DNA of 64,000 bases from Cohnella lupini (lineage in GTDB: Bacteria > Bacillota > Bacilli > Paenibacillales > Paenibacillaceae), in contig NZ_QRDY01000001.1 of NCBI RefSeq assembly GCF_003386205.1, positions 310,001 to 374,000 on the forward strand, in the 5' to 3' direction. The position numbers and the translations under genes are program-made. The notes under the pieces are model-generated. The model was given only the letters and a program-made list of their open reading frames with translations, ran no database searches and was not told the DNA's origin. How positions within the stretch are numbered: the stretch's first letter is position 1; each line of letters starts with the position of its first letter. Positions 63,965 through 64,000 of the stretch are shown piece after piece.

Positions 63965-64000
63965 ATGAGCGATCATGTCCATGATGAGAACTGCGAGCAC
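63965..64000 (+). CDS. 5' end of a gene cut by the window edge
   Basis: ATG 63965 behind CGGAGG opens a frame reading MSDHVHDENCEH to the last base. The sequence is His- and acid-rich and may bind metal. Only 12 codons are visible, so no product is assigned. Confidence 0.6.
   Translation, partial: MSDHVHDENCEH

Overview
The window reads as chromosome of a spore-forming Firmicute of the Paenibacillaceae (Paenibacillus/Cohnella type). The basis is the sigE-sigG-ylm-sepF-divIVA-ileS cluster, T-box and PyrR leaders, yteA and yycC family genes, an SLH-domain surface protein, copper-amine-oxidase-type 'stalk' proteins and LL-diaminopimelate aminotransferase. This is inferred from gene content; no database search was possible.

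Layout. 1-1471: 3' end of sigE, then sigG. 1472-3602: a 2.1 kb accessory insert with a 12-bp tandem repeat, a 48-bp periodic array and an IS1595-like gene that lacks recognisable catalytic residues but has a clean promoter and a LexA-type palindrome at its predicted start site. 3603-7589: ylmC, pgeF, ylmE, sepF, ylmG, ylmH, divIVA. 7590-11164: terminator, sigma-A promoter, T-box and a type-2-like ileS. 11307-14335: DUF5665 gene, a long inverted repeat, yteA, lspA, rluD. 14473-23751: dapL and the PyrR-attenuated pyr operon (pyrR, pyrC, carA, carB, pyrF, pyrE) with no pyrB, pyrK or pyrD. 24107-41903: SLH protein, then an envelope polysaccharide locus (Wzz, tyrosine kinase, 4,6-dehydratase, initiating transferase, glycosyltransferases, Wzx, Wzy, pyruvyltransferase, nitroreductase-like protein, UDP-glucose dehydrogenase) and three secreted or anchored proteins. 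The part from about 29640 to 39570 is strikingly AT-rich, so the sugar-specific core looks acquired.

42004-47890: yvyF-like orphan, a two-gene ABC-2 exporter, nagZ-like lipoprotein and glnS. 48199-55335: a five-gene operon of MacB/LolD-like ATPase, HlyD-like lipoprotein, 954-residue FtsX-type permease, a second ATPase with an AbrB-like tail, and a family 1 solute-binding lipoprotein. This mixed import/export gene set is the best candidate for an undescribed system. 55520-64000: small proteins, four tRNAs (fMet, Ile-CAT, Leu-TAA, Val-GAC), ung with an SPL-like radical SAM gene, a secreted YHYH/ComEC-like metallo-beta-lactamase with DUF3006, a second MBL hydrolase and a secreted stalk-like protein.

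The first (sigE) and last (63965) genes are cut by the window ends. I see no prophage, CRISPR array, rRNA or replication origin.
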